From: Bog-375 sp049698695
Lineage (GTDB): Bacteria; Acidobacteriota; Terriglobia; Bryobacterales; Bryobacteraceae
Length of the DNA stretch: 64,000 nt
NCBI GenBank assembly: GCA_049698695.1
Contig: JBAVYH010000092.1
Span: 1-64,000 of the forward strand
Direction of reading: 5' to 3'
The number at the start of each line of letters is the position of its first letter. Position 1 is the stretch's first letter. A model generated the notes under the pieces. That model ran no database searches. It was not told the DNA's origin and saw only the letters and a list, made by a program, of their open reading frames with translations. Both the position numbers and the translations under genes were made by a program. Shown here piece by piece: positions 18,766 to 29,644 of this stretch.

Positions 18766-20133
18766 ATGACGCAAAGAATTTCGTTTGGGGAGAAGGTAGG
18801 TTACGGCCTTGGAGACATGGGCGCGAACTTATTCTTCCAGACGATGATCGCGCTGCAGCTTAGCTTTTATGCCGATACGTTCGGCCTGACGGCGGCCCAG
18901 GCGGGAACGCTCTTTCTGGTGATTGGCCTGATCTCCGCCGCGCTCAATCCGGTGATGGGCTTCATCGCGGATAGGACCGTCACGCGGTGGGGCAAATTCC
19001 GTCCCTGGCTTCTGTGGACGGCCGTGCCGTTTGGCGTCATTGGGGTCCTGACCTTTACCACTCCGAACATCAGCATGGGCGGCAAGATCATCTACGCCTA
19101 CACGACCTATTTCATGCTGAGACTGATCTATACGATCAACAACGTTCCCTACGCGTCGCTGATGGGTGTAATTACAAACGATCCGGACGAGCGGACCAGC
19201 ATCTCCACCTACCGGCAGATCTTCGCCAATAGCGCGGCCTTGATCGTGCAGAGCCTGGCCATCCCCCTGCGCGACTACTTCGGGAAAGGCGACAACGCGA
19301 AGGGCTACCAGATGACGATGGGGCTCTTCTCCGTGTTATGCGTGTTTTTCTTCATCATCGCCTTTGCCACAACCAAAGAGCGCATTCAGCCCAACCCCGA
19401 GCAGAAGACTTCCGTGGGGATGGACCTGGGGGATCTTTTCCGGAACGGACCGCTGATCGCGCTGTTTCTGGTGACCATCTTCTACTTCATGGCGATCTCG
19501 ATACGCGGCAGCGTGATGTTGCCCTATTTCAAGTATTGTGCGGGGCACGAAAGGCTGTTTAGCTGGTTCAACGGCTTTGGGCTGACCTCGCTGCTGATCG
19601 GCGTCGCCGTCTCCAATTCATTGGCGGTGCGAATCGGTAAACGGAACCTGTTCATCCTGAGCATGGTGCTGAGCGGCGGCTTTACCGTGGCGCTGCTGTT
19701 CCTTCCGGCGACTGCGACCGTTCTCATCTTTGGCTCGGAAATCATCCGCCAGTTCGCCTTTGGCTGGTCGTGTCCGCTGCTGTGGGCTATGATCGGCGAT
19801 GTCGCCGATTACGGCGAGTGGAAGACGGGACGCCGCGCGACCGGGACCGTGACTTCGGCGGTTGTGTTTGCGCTATGGGTTGGACTGGCATTGGGTGGGG
19901 CAATGGCCGGCTGGTTGTTCTCGTCTTATGGTTATGTGGCAAACGCTGTCCAGACCGCGGACTCTCTGCTGGGCATCCGGCTGACCGCGAGCGTGTACGC
20001 CGGACTGGCCTTCGCCGCCACCGTCGTCTGCCTCTTCTTCTACGGGATCACGAAGGAACTCAACCGGAAAATTGCGGACGATCTGATAGCGCGCCGCAAG
20101 ACATATTCAACCCAGGCAGTGCCGGGAGTGTGA
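18766..20133 (+). CDS. GPH-family sugar:cation symporter (MFS)
   Basis: 455 residues with about twelve membrane spans. The N-terminus (ISFGEKVGYGLGDMGANLFFQ) and the cytoplasmic loop DRTVTRWGKFRPWLLW are diagnostic of the glycoside-pentoside-hexuronide:cation symporter family, the XynB/XylP/MelB relatives. The ATG at 18766 has GAGG seven bases upstream; a GTG at 18745 is less likely. Located between GH3 and GH10 genes, it most likely imports xylo-oligosaccharides or xylosides. Confidence 0.9.
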   Translation: MTQRISFGEKVGYGLGDMGANLFFQTMIALQLSFYADTFGLTAAQAGTLFLVIGLISAALNPVMGFIADRTVTRWGKFRPWLLWTAVPFGVIGVLTFTTPNISMGGKIIYAYTTYFMLRLIYTINNVPYASLMGVITNDPDERTSISTYRQIFANSAALIVQSLAIPLRDYFGKGDNAKGYQMTMGLFSVLCVFFFIIAFATTKERIQPNPEQKTSVGMDLGDLFRNGPLIALFLVTIFYFMAISIRGSVMLPYFKYCAGHERLFSWFNGFGLTSLLIGVAVSNSLAVRIGKRNLFILSMVLSGGFTVALLFLPATATVLIFGSEIIRQFAFGWSCPLLWAMIGDVADYGEWKTGRRATGTVTSAVVFALWVGLALGGAMAGWLFSSYGYVANAVQTADSLLGIRLTASVYAGLAFAATVVCLFFYGITKELNRKIADDLIARRKTYSTQAVPGV

Positions 20134-20164
20134 CCGCCCGCGCAAAGAGGAGAAATCGGAAATC

Positions 20165-21283
20165 ATGTCTTCGCAGTCGATTGTCCTGACGGCCCTGGTG
20201 GCGGGCTGGCTATGCCTGCCGGTCCCCGCGCAGACCACGCTGAAGGCCGCCTACCGGGACGATTTCAGGATTGGCGCGGCGCTCAGCCAGGCGATTTACA
20301 CCGGAGGCGATGCAGCCGGAGCGGCCCTCGTCGAAGCCCAGTTCAATTCCATCACGCCGGAGAACGATCTGAAGTGGGAGCATATTCATCCCACGCCGCA
20401 GGGTTTCAACTTCGAGCCGGCCGACCGATACGTCGAGTTTGGCGAGAAGAACCATATGTGGATCGTCGGGCACTGTCTGGTCTGGCACAACCAGGTGCCG
20501 CACTGGGTGTTTGAGGACGACAAGGGCAATCCGGTGGGCCGCGAGGAATTGCTCCGCCGCATGCACGACCACATCTTCGCGGTTGTGGGCCGCTATAAGG
20601 GCCGCATCAACGGTTGGGACGTGGTCAACGAAGCGCTGAACGAGGACGGCACGCTGCGGCGGTCGCCCTGGCTCCGCATCATCGGCGACGACTACATCGC
20701 CAAGGCATTCGAATACGCGCACGCGGCCGATCCCAAGGCTGAGCTGTACTATAACGAGTACTCGCTCGAAAACGAGGCCAAGCGCAAAGGCGGCGTTGAG
20801 CTGATCCGCAAACTGCTGGCCGAGGGCGTGCCGGTCACCGCCGTCGGCTTGCAAGGGCACTACCGCATGGACTGGCCGAGCGTCGACAACGTCGATGCGA
20901 CCATCGCCGCCTTCCATGCGCTCGGCGTCAAGGTGAATATCACCGAGCTCGACGTGGATGTCTTGCCCCGCGTGCGCCGCGACCAGAACGCCGACGTATC
21001 CGCCAGAGCCGAAGGGGGCGCCAATTCCAACCCTTACGTAAGCGGCTTGCCGGCCGCGATGCAACAAGCGCTGGCGGATCGCTACGCGGCCTTGTTTCGT
21101 GTCTTCCTGAAACACCGCGACGCCATCACGCGGGTGACCTTCTGGGGCGTCACCGACCGCACATCCTGGTTGAACAACTTTCCGGCGGCGGGCAGAACCA
21201 ACTATCCCCTGTTGTTCGATCGCGAGGGAAGACCCAAGCCGGCGTTTGATGCCGTGATTGCAGCAGCCCGCGCCGCCCGCTGA
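20165..21283 (+). CDS. Secreted endo-1,4-beta-xylanase, GH10
   Basis: 372 residues: a signal peptide to about residue 23 (ending PVPAQ) followed by a single GH10 barrel. The substrate motif ITPENDLKWE and WHNQVPHW are present. The acid/base is E156 in WDVVNEAL and the nucleophile E261 in NITELDVDV. There is no binding module. It cleaves xylan outside the cytoplasm, providing oligomers for the GPH symporter and GH3 enzyme upstream. A GAGGAG ribosome site is nine to twelve bases before the ATG, and the gene starts 31 bases after the symporter stop, consistent with cotranscription. Confidence 0.95.
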   Translation: MSSQSIVLTALVAGWLCLPVPAQTTLKAAYRDDFRIGAALSQAIYTGGDAAGAALVEAQFNSITPENDLKWEHIHPTPQGFNFEPADRYVEFGEKNHMWIVGHCLVWHNQVPHWVFEDDKGNPVGREELLRRMHDHIFAVVGRYKGRINGWDVVNEALNEDGTLRRSPWLRIIGDDYIAKAFEYAHAADPKAELYYNEYSLENEAKRKGGVELIRKLLAEGVPVTAVGLQGHYRMDWPSVDNVDATIAAFHALGVKVNITELDVDVLPRVRRDQNADVSARAEGGANSNPYVSGLPAAMQQALADRYAALFRVFLKHRDAITRVTFWGVTDRTSWLNNFPAAGRTNYPLLFDREGRPKPAFDAVIAAARAAR

Positions 21284-21392
21284 GCCGCGTAGGGGGCCGC
21301 GTCGGTGCTGAAGGGACGCCCGGTGTGCCTCCGCCGGGAGCCTGTGGTATCCTGCCTCTCGGATCAAGAGTGCCTGACTAAGGAGGTAGTTT

Positions 21393-21848
21393 ATGTGGAA
21401 CAAGCTTATCGGAACACGCAACAGTCCTCCGCTGGCGATCGTCCGGCTGGTCCTGGGCGTGGTGATGTTCGCGCACGGTGCGCAGAAAATGCTGGGCTGG
21501 TTTGGCGGCTACGGCTTCAGCGGAACGATGGGGTTTTTCGGGCACATGGGAATCCCCGCGCCGTTTGGCTACCTGGCGATAGCCGCCGAATTCTTTGGCG
21601 GGCTGGGGCTGATTCTCGGTTTTCTCAGCCGCATCGCCGCGTTTGGCGTGCTGTGCAACATGGTAGTGGCGGTGCTCACCGTGCACATCCACAACGGGTT
21701 CTTCATGAACTGGGCCGGCACGAACAAAGGTGAAGGCTTCGAATATCACCTGCTGGCGATTGCCATGGCCCTGGCGGTAATCATCGGCGGCGGCGGCACA
21801 GCATCCATCGACCGCGCGCTGAGCGGGAGTGATTCAGCGGCGGGCTGA
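21393..21848 (+). CDS. DoxX-family membrane protein
   Basis: 151 residues with four hydrophobic segments, typical of DoxX. The first contains LVLGVVMFAHGAQKMLGWFGGYG, the family signature near helix 1. DoxX proteins are linked to thiol/redox balance or quinone processes, but most are uncharacterised. A strong ribosome site AAGGAGG lies 9 bases before the ATG, and a TATCCT hexamer sits about 45 bases upstream, so it probably has its own promoter. It is convergent with the glycosyltransferase gene that ends at 21929. Confidence 0.88.
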   Translation: MWNKLIGTRNSPPLAIVRLVLGVVMFAHGAQKMLGWFGGYGFSGTMGFFGHMGIPAPFGYLAIAAEFFGGLGLILGFLSRIAAFGVLCNMVVAVLTVHIHNGFFMNWAGTNKGEGFEYHLLAIAMALAVIIGGGGTASIDRALSGSDSAAG

Positions 21849-21928
21849 CCAGTGCAGTACGGCTGACATCCCGGCGATTGCGGCGAAAAGATTCCGGAGG
21901 CGCCAAGAAAGCGAAACGCGGCCGCACC

Positions 21929-23788
21929 TCAGCGCGCCGCCATACGGATATCGTCGAGACGGGCGATGATCTTCAACGCCGCGCGTTCCCAGCTCCAGTT
22001 CTGGCGAACTTCACGGGAAGCCCGTTCTCCCTTGGCTCTTGCTTCTTCCGGGTTATCGAACACGCGGCGCATCAGCCTCCGCAACTGCGTGTGCGACGGC
22101 TCGGCCCATCGAAATCCGGCATAGTAAGGGCATTTCGCGCGCGCCGGCACCAGGGCTTCGACGGGCAGCGGATAGGCATTATCGGCTGTCATGAAGTCGC
22201 AGTGCGCGCTCCAGTCCGTGGCAATTGCCGGCAGCCCGCAAGCCATGGCCTCGATGATCGGCAGGCCCCAGCCTTCACCGCGTGTCGGCAGCACAAAGCA
22301 GTCGGCGGAGCGGTACAAGACTCCTAACTGATGGGTTGGGACCACCTGGTTCAACGACAAGTGGATTCGTCCGCCCCGCGGATCGAGCTGCAGATCCGCA
22401 ACCTCGCGATGGACATCCACATCCGGGTCCGCGTTCATCACCTTGGCGAGGAGGATGACCGGTTCATCCGCGCGGAACTCCTGATTGAAGGCGCGCAGTA
22501 ATGACTGCGGCGCTTTGCGCTCGCCCCACTCGAAGATCGAGAGGAACGTATAAACGCCGGCCAGCGGCTTGCCGGCGATGGCGGGGCTGAAGTGATCGGG
22601 ATCGACGCCGAGTGGAACCACGTGAATCGGCCGGGTGACGCCGCTGTCGCGGAATGTGCCGGCGTTAAACCGCGACGGCACCCAGACCTCGTCCATCAGG
22701 TTGGCCTGCCTCACCCATTCGCGCGGGACGCCGTCGGTTTCCAGCATGGTGAATCCGATTTTGTATGTTCCGGAGTTGGCCTCGAACCTGTCGCCCTGCG
22801 CATAGACCACCTGCGGCGCCCCCGCGTCCAGCTCTCTGGCGTGAATCATGTTCGCGAGGTACGATTCCCCGCACTCCGCTTCCTGGGCCGGTATGACGGT
22901 TCCGAGGCCGTACACGTAACGGTAAGAGACACGCACACCAAGCCGGTCCAGCGCGGAGACAAGCTCGCGGGAGCTGCTTGCATAGGCCGTCGGCAGGTTA
23001 AAAGCCGAGTGCCATCCGATATCGCGGTTGTACCGGCTTTGACGCAGTTTCGCCTCCCACTTCGCGCAAAAGACGCGCTGCCCGTTCTGAAAATAGGCTG
23101 CGTGCGCATCGCGGGTGGTGGAGACATTTTGGTGGTGAACGATAGTCACGCCGCCGCAGCATAGATTTCGATATCCCTCGGCTGTGACGCGTTGGCAGTA
23201 ATCTGAATCCTCGTAATAACAGAAGTACTCTTCATCGAGGAGCCCGACTTTGGCGAGGAGGTCGCGGCGAAGATAGGCGCACGCGAAGACGACGCTCTCC
23301 ACCTCGCGATTGTCGCTGTACTGGTTAACGTCTTTTTCGCCGCCGCCGGTCTGCTGTCCGACCAACGTGTCCAATGGCATGTAACTGCCGGCATGTTGCA
23401 GCGTTCCATCGGGTCGTGCCAGGCGGCAGCCGACAACCCCCACATCCTGCGCGGAATGCGCAAGTGTCTGCAGCCGGCTGAGCCAGTCGCGTTGATGGAT
23501 CTCCGTGTCGTTGTTCAGCAGGAGGATGTCATCGTCCGGCGGGCTGTTGCGGATGCCGATGTTGCATCCTTTGGCAAAACCGAGATTGGCAGGGTTGCGG
23601 ACCAGCGTGATGGATTCCTGCGCCTGCAAGAATTCGACTGTGCCATCCGAGCTGCCATTATCGACCACTACGATCCGGTAATCCGGGTGATCGGTATGCG
23701 CGCGCAGGGTGTCCAGGCAGCGTATCGTATACCCCAGCGCGTTCCACGTCAGAATGACGATGGTCACAGGCGCCGGAACCGCGCTCAT
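21929..23788 (-). CDS. Two-domain glycosyltransferase (GT2 plus GT4-like fusion)
   Basis: 619 residues. Residues 1-250 or so are a GT2 domain: VTIVILTWNALGYTIRCLDTL, the IVVVDNGSSDGT nucleotide-sugar region, LLLNNDTEI as the DxD-like metal site and a GLLDEEYFCYYEDSDYCQR acceptor segment. Residues about 280-610 are a GT4/GT-B domain with VPLGVDPDHF, FLSIFEWGERKAPQ and TRGEGWGLPIIEAMACGLP, the donor-binding glutamate motif. The enzyme could add two sugars in sequence to a surface polysaccharide. The start overlaps the stop of the preceding coiled-coil gene by four bases, so the two are translationally coupled in the gmd-containing operon. Confidence 0.88.
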   Translation of the reverse strand: MSAVPAPVTIVILTWNALGYTIRCLDTLRAHTDHPDYRIVVVDNGSSDGTVEFLQAQESITLVRNPANLGFAKGCNIGIRNSPPDDDILLLNNDTEIHQRDWLSRLQTLAHSAQDVGVVGCRLARPDGTLQHAGSYMPLDTLVGQQTGGGEKDVNQYSDNREVESVVFACAYLRRDLLAKVGLLDEEYFCYYEDSDYCQRVTAEGYRNLCCGGVTIVHHQNVSTTRDAHAAYFQNGQRVFCAKWEAKLRQSRYNRDIGWHSAFNLPTAYASSSRELVSALDRLGVRVSYRYVYGLGTVIPAQEAECGESYLANMIHARELDAGAPQVVYAQGDRFEANSGTYKIGFTMLETDGVPREWVRQANLMDEVWVPSRFNAGTFRDSGVTRPIHVVPLGVDPDHFSPAIAGKPLAGVYTFLSIFEWGERKAPQSLLRAFNQEFRADEPVILLAKVMNADPDVDVHREVADLQLDPRGGRIHLSLNQVVPTHQLGVLYRSADCFVLPTRGEGWGLPIIEAMACGLPAIATDWSAHCDFMTADNAYPLPVEALVPARAKCPYYAGFRWAEPSHTQLRRLMRRVFDNPEEARAKGERASREVRQNWSWERAALKIIARLDDIRMAAR

Positions 23789-24339
23789 TGGCTCCCCACC
23801 TCAGTCTTAGGGAGCATGCTCTGCCGCAGTTGCCACACTTCCTCTTGTAACGCAGCAACCTGAGCGAGGACTTCCTTGTGCTGAACCGCCAGGAGCTCGA
23901 GCGCCGCCAGCTCGCACTCAAATTGCTTGCCGGCCGAATCGGCAAACGCCTTCAGCGACCAGGTGTGCCACCAGAGCAACCGCTTTAATAAGAGGATGAG
24001 CGCTCGTCCCACCTTGCTGCGAACGGTGGTGACAGCGGGCGGAACCTCTCCAAGCGCCCGGATCGCAGCTGCCAGATCGGAATCGAGCGCGGCATCGAGC
24101 GCGTTGAGCCGGTTCACCAGCTCGGCCATTCCCAAGAGATCCGACGAACCGTCCTCCGGCATCGCGGTCGGCGAGACTGTTTCGGCCGCCAGCGCTTTGC
24201 CCCAGTTGCGGACGGGACCTGAATAGAACCGAACCGCACCTGCTTGGGGCCCCAGCAGCCGCTCGCGGCGCATCTTCGCCCGCACCTGAGCGAGCAGCGC
24301 GTCCGCCGGCACTGTTACCGGCTTGCTATCGTCTGCCAT
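23785..24339 (-). CDS. Coiled-coil protein in polysaccharide cluster, function unknown
   Basis: 184 residues, no signal peptide. The middle contains RSKVGRALILLLKRLLWWHTWSLKAF, an amphipathic or membrane-proximal segment, followed by a probable coiled coil (LAALELLAVQHKEVLAQVAALQEEVWQLRQ). This layout resembles N-terminal accessory regions attached to some lipopolysaccharide or EPS glycosyltransferases. Here it is a separate gene overlapping the start of the GT2-GT4 fusion by four bases, so it may act as a membrane adaptor for it. That is inference. I do not recognise a named family. Confidence 0.75.
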   Translation of the reverse strand: MADDSKPVTVPADALLAQVRAKMRRERLLGPQAGAVRFYSGPVRNWGKALAAETVSPTAMPEDGSSDLLGMAELVNRLNALDAALDSDLAAAIRALGEVPPAVTTVRSKVGRALILLLKRLLWWHTWSLKAFADSAGKQFECELAALELLAVQHKEVLAQVAALQEEVWQLRQSMLPKTEVGSQ

Positions 24340-24374
24340 GGCAAGTTCCGAGCCTCCGCAAGCGATGCAGCATC

Positions 24375-25370
24375 CTATGGTTTGGCGAACGCCAAAGCCT
24401 GCTGGTACGCGCGAAGATCCTCCCGCACCATCTCACGCACCAATTCGCGGAATCTAACATGAGGTTCCCAGCCGAGTATCTTTCTCGCCTTGGTAGCGTC
24501 TCCAACCAGCAAATCGACCTCGGCGGGCCGATAGAAGTTCTCATCCACCACAACATACTGGCGATAGTCGAGGTCCGCTTCCGCAAAGGCTAATTCGCAA
24601 AACTCCCGCACCGAGTGGGTCTCCCCGGTGGCGACCACATAGTCGCTTCGATTGGGCTGCTGCAGCATACGCCACATGGCATCTACGTATTCACGGGCAT
24701 GGCCCCAATCGCGCTTGGCCTCGAGATTCCCCAACCGCAGTTCCTTAGCCCGGCCGCAGGCGATGCGGGCCACGCCCGAAGTGATCTTACGCGTGACAAA
24801 CTCAAAACCGCGGCGGGGAGATTCGTGATTGAACATCATCCCGCTCACCGCGAATGCGCCGTATGCCTCGCGATAGTTTCGTGTCAGGTCGAACCCGCAT
24901 ACCTTGCTGATACCGTAACTAGACCGCGGGTGGAACCGGGTGCTTTCCGTCTGCGGCACCTCGTCCGCGTTGCCGAACATTTCGCTCGAACCGGCAAAGT
25001 AGAAGCGGCATTTCGGAGCCAGTTGGCGCAAGGCTGCCAGCAGATAATGGGTGCCGTTGATATTGGCGTTCAGAGTGGAGAACTCGTCGTCAAACGAGTA
25101 ACTCACAAAACTCTGTGCGGCGAGATGATAAACCTCATCCGGTGCCACCTTGGCAACTACCTGGATCAAGCTGGCGAAGTTTTCGAGTGATCCCGCATGC
25201 AGGATGAGGCGGTCCCGCACCTGGGCCAGCCGCGCCAGGCGGTGCTCCGGATCTTCCAGCGCCACCCTTCGTACAATCCCGTGGACCTCATAGCCTTTGG
25301 AGATGAGGAGCTCAGAAAGGTAGGAACCATCCTGCCCGGTAATCCCCGTAATCAGCGCGCGCTGGGCCAT
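24375..25370 (-). CDS. gmd: GDP-mannose 4,6-dehydratase
   Basis: 331 residues of the short-chain dehydrogenase type. The N-terminal NADP site reads ALITGITGQDGSYLSELL, the catalytic triad region reads YGISKVCGFDLTRNYREAYG, and FNHESPRRGFEFVTRKIT is the GMD signature. The enzyme converts GDP-mannose to GDP-4-keto-6-deoxymannose, precursor of GDP-fucose or GDP-rhamnose for surface glycans. The ATG at 25370 has TACGAT eight bases upstream and no evident ribosome site. No fucose synthase or reductase gene is in view, so the final sugar is unclear. Confidence 0.95.
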   Translation of the reverse strand: MAQRALITGITGQDGSYLSELLISKGYEVHGIVRRVALEDPEHRLARLAQVRDRLILHAGSLENFASLIQVVAKVAPDEVYHLAAQSFVSYSFDDEFSTLNANINGTHYLLAALRQLAPKCRFYFAGSSEMFGNADEVPQTESTRFHPRSSYGISKVCGFDLTRNYREAYGAFAVSGMMFNHESPRRGFEFVTRKITSGVARIACGRAKELRLGNLEAKRDWGHAREYVDAMWRMLQQPNRSDYVVATGETHSVREFCELAFAEADLDYRQYVVVDENFYRPAEVDLLVGDATKARKILGWEPHVRFRELVREMVREDLRAYQQALAFAKP

Positions 25371-25464
25371 TGCTACCCATCGTAACCCAACTGGCCTCGG
25401 TGATCGGTCCGCGATGCCTCGCGCCGGATGCGCACCGCGCGCGCCGCGCGGTTGCCAACTCCTG

Positions 25465-26580
25465 CTAACGCGATCCCGAGACAACCCGCGAGAAGAAGTC
25501 GAGCGAGCGGCGAGCTCCGTCCGGCCACGAGAACCGGCGCGCACGGATGCGGCCATCCGCGCCCAGGCGTGCGCGCAGCGACGGTGATGTGAGAATGTTC
25601 TCGATCGCAGCCTGTAATTCGGCCCGGCTGCGCGGGTCGATCAAGAGTGCCGCGCCGCCGGTGATCTCAGGCAGTGACGACACACCCGAGGTAATAACCG
25701 GAATGCCGGCCGCCATCGCTTGCGCCACCGGAAATCCGAAACCTTCGTAAAGCGACGGATAGACAAAAGCAGTGGCGCCCGCGAAAAGGGCCGGCAATTC
25801 GATTTCGGGCACGTATCCCAGGTAGCGCACATTGCGCGACGGGTTTTCCAGCCGCGCCAAGGTCGCCGGGCCCGACCAGCCGCGCGGACCCGCCACCACC
25901 AGATCGAATTCGCCGGCGACTAACGACGACAGGCCGTTGTAGGCGTCAAGCAGCAAGTCGACGTTCTTTCTTGGCTCGATGGTTCCTACATACAGTAAGT
26001 ATGGGCGCGTGAGGCGGTGTTGGCGCCGCACCGCATCCACACTGTCCTGGCTGACGCGGGAGTATACTTCCGGAACGCCTGGGTAAATTACAGTGATTCT
26101 CTCTTGCGGAATTCGCAGCAGCCGCACCGCATCGTTGCGGGAGTTTTCCGAGATGGCGATCAGACCGTCGGCGCGTTGCCAGATTCTTTTCGCGAACTCG
26201 CGCTCAGCGGCGAGGGTGGCGGGCAGGTGGGTTTCGGGGACCAGCCAGCAGGTGAGATCGTAAATGGTTGCGGTCAGCTTGGCCCGCCAGGGTGGATGGA
26301 TCACTTTGGACGCATGAAACACGCTGCTGTTGAGAAACAGCGGCTGCGTGAATGCTGCCGGGAGCCGGTTGATCCAAAAGTAGAGGCCCAGCCGCAGCGC
26401 CGCGGCGCCACGGCCGGTCACGGCTTCTTCATGATCCAGACTGGAGGCCGCTCCCAGAAAGGGAAACAGCCGCACGTCCGCTCCCGGCTCCCTCTGCAAA
26501 TGCTGGATCCAGTAGTACAGGTAGTTCTTCACCCCGGCACTTCTGAAAAGCAACGGTAGGGCGTCTATCGTGATCCGCAT
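25465..26580 (-). CDS. Glycosyltransferase family 4
   Basis: 371 residues with a GT-B fold. The C-terminal half contains YLLYVGTIEPRKNVDLLLDAY, then PSLYEGFGFPVAQAMAAGIPVI, the EX7E donor-binding motif of GT4, and SSLPEITGGAALLIDP. It probably adds a mannose- or rhamnose-type sugar in the surface polysaccharide made with Gmd downstream. I chose the ATG at 26580; a GTG at 26625 lies only two bases from a TATACT hexamer (26633-26628), which more likely forms the operon promoter with a roughly 40-base leader. Confidence 0.88.
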   Translation of the reverse strand: MRITIDALPLLFRSAGVKNYLYYWIQHLQREPGADVRLFPFLGAASSLDHEEAVTGRGAAALRLGLYFWINRLPAAFTQPLFLNSSVFHASKVIHPPWRAKLTATIYDLTCWLVPETHLPATLAAEREFAKRIWQRADGLIAISENSRNDAVRLLRIPQERITVIYPGVPEVYSRVSQDSVDAVRRQHRLTRPYLLYVGTIEPRKNVDLLLDAYNGLSSLVAGEFDLVVAGPRGWSGPATLARLENPSRNVRYLGYVPEIELPALFAGATAFVYPSLYEGFGFPVAQAMAAGIPVITSGVSSLPEITGGAALLIDPRSRAELQAAIENILTSPSLRARLGADGRIRARRFSWPDGARRSLDFFSRVVSGSR

Positions 26581-26670
26581 TGCTGGCAAGACCGTCCGCC
26601 GCTGAACAAAAGAGCCGCCAAGCACTCAGTATAGTCGCTTGAGGGCCAGAACCAGGAGCTTGCTGAAAAA

Positions 26671-26694
26671 ACCACTCGCTGACGGTCGTGGCTC
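26671..26694. repeat. Degenerate single arm of the 2945-3056 repeat
   Basis: The 24 bases beginning accactcgctgacggtcgtg match 2976-2999 at 20 of 24 positions. The gap 26581-26849 is otherwise without a gene. It holds this arm, a further GC-rich palindromic stretch near 26711-26735, and the promoter of acs. Confidence 0.45.
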
Positions 26695-26834
26695 CAAAAG
26701 GCTCCCGGGTTCGGCGGCGCTTACGGCGCCGCGCAGCCACTTCCGGTTGATAACGCTTCTGCGGGACGGCCAGCTGACGGCCGCTGAACCTGCGCCCACC
26801 GGCGAGAGACCGTCAAATTCGCCAGGCTGATTCT

Positions 26835-26842
26835 GATAATAT
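26835..26842 (+). promoter_or_regulatory. acs -10 element with very short leader
   Basis: GATAATAT contains TAATAT (26837-26842) ending seven bases before the acs ATG. No ribosome-binding site is visible in between, so acs mRNA may be leaderless. Confidence 0.4.
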
Positions 26843-26849
26843 CTCTGGA

Positions 26850-28777
<1,928 letters not shown>

Positions 28778-28781
<4 letters not shown>

Positions 28782-29401
28782 GCCACTAGTTTCCGGCGAA
28801 CCACGAACTTGCGCCAGGTAAAGATGAATGCCAGACCGGCTAAGGCCAAAATGCTTGTCGTCGGTGCTGGAGTGACCGGAGGCGACGTGATACTGGATAT
28901 GAACACGGCGCCGCTCACTGTAGAGCCGCCGATAGTGACATTGGTTGCGTAGCCTGGGCCGCCATAATTGTAAGCGTATAGATTGACGATCGCGGCCCCG
29001 CCGGCAGTTTCGAACTCGAAACCGGTATCGATCGTGTCGGCTGGAAGCACGGAGGGATCAGTATAAAAATTATCGGATCCCCCGAAGCCTGGCACAAGGC
29101 CGACTACGGCGGCGCCGGCGAACGTACCGGTGACGCCGGTCACGTGAAAGACTCCGCCGGAGGACGTTCCGGTCAATGTCAGCGACGCTGTATTCGAAAA
29201 AGCATCGGTGTAGACGACCGTCAGAGTGTCCGCCTGGGCGGAGGCCAAGGCGACGGCAAACACAGCGATAGGAATAATGGTTCGCACCAAAGACGAACTG
29301 AGCTTCTTTATGCCGCGCGCGAAGGCGGGGCTGTCTAAAGCAGCGAGACGCTGCGGGGGAGATTGTTTATCAATCGGGGACACGGGGTAACGGGTTATCA
29401 C
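28778..29401 (-). CDS. Secreted protein with PEP-CTERM-like C-terminal anchor
   Basis: About 200 residues. A hydrophobic signal (RTIIPIAVFAVALASAQAD) is followed by a beta-rich domain (TLTVVYTDAF, TASLTLTGTSSGGVFHVTG). The C-terminus is PAPTTSILALAGLAFIFTWRKFVVRRK, a proline-containing motif, a hydrophobic span and a basic tail, as in PEP-CTERM sorting signals, with PAP in place of PEP. Such proteins are processed by exosortase and displayed at the surface. The start is uncertain: GTG 29401 lies seven bases after TATACT, while TTG 29290 would place the signal peptide at the N-terminus. Confidence 0.7.
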
Positions 29402-29543
29402 ATACAGCAGTATAAGTTCCCTCACTCTCGAATCCAATGTCGTTTCCGGCGACTTTTGTGAACATTAACCTGTGCGGATTTGATACACGTTCTCTATCGA
29501 AGGCGGCGGGGAAACCAAACCCGGGCCAGCCGTGCAAGAGACA

Positions 29544-29549
29544 TATAAT
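29544..29549 (+). promoter_or_regulatory. Consensus -10 hexamer upstream of GH35 gene
   Basis: A perfect TATAAT lies 95 bases before the ATG of the GH35 gene. No clear -35 hexamer is seen at the expected distance. Confidence 0.35.
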
Positions 29550-29644
29550 CAAGGCTCGGGTGTACGATCATCGCGCACGGATGCGCGGGCGTCATGGACG
29601 CCATCCAGCCGCGCCTGCGCACCATAACACGGAGACAAGGAATC

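Noticed and set aside
29437..29437. TTG at 29437 as start of the PEP-CTERM-like gene
   Set aside because: It lies upstream of the TATACT promoter-like hexamer at 29414-29409, so it would not be transcribed from that promoter.
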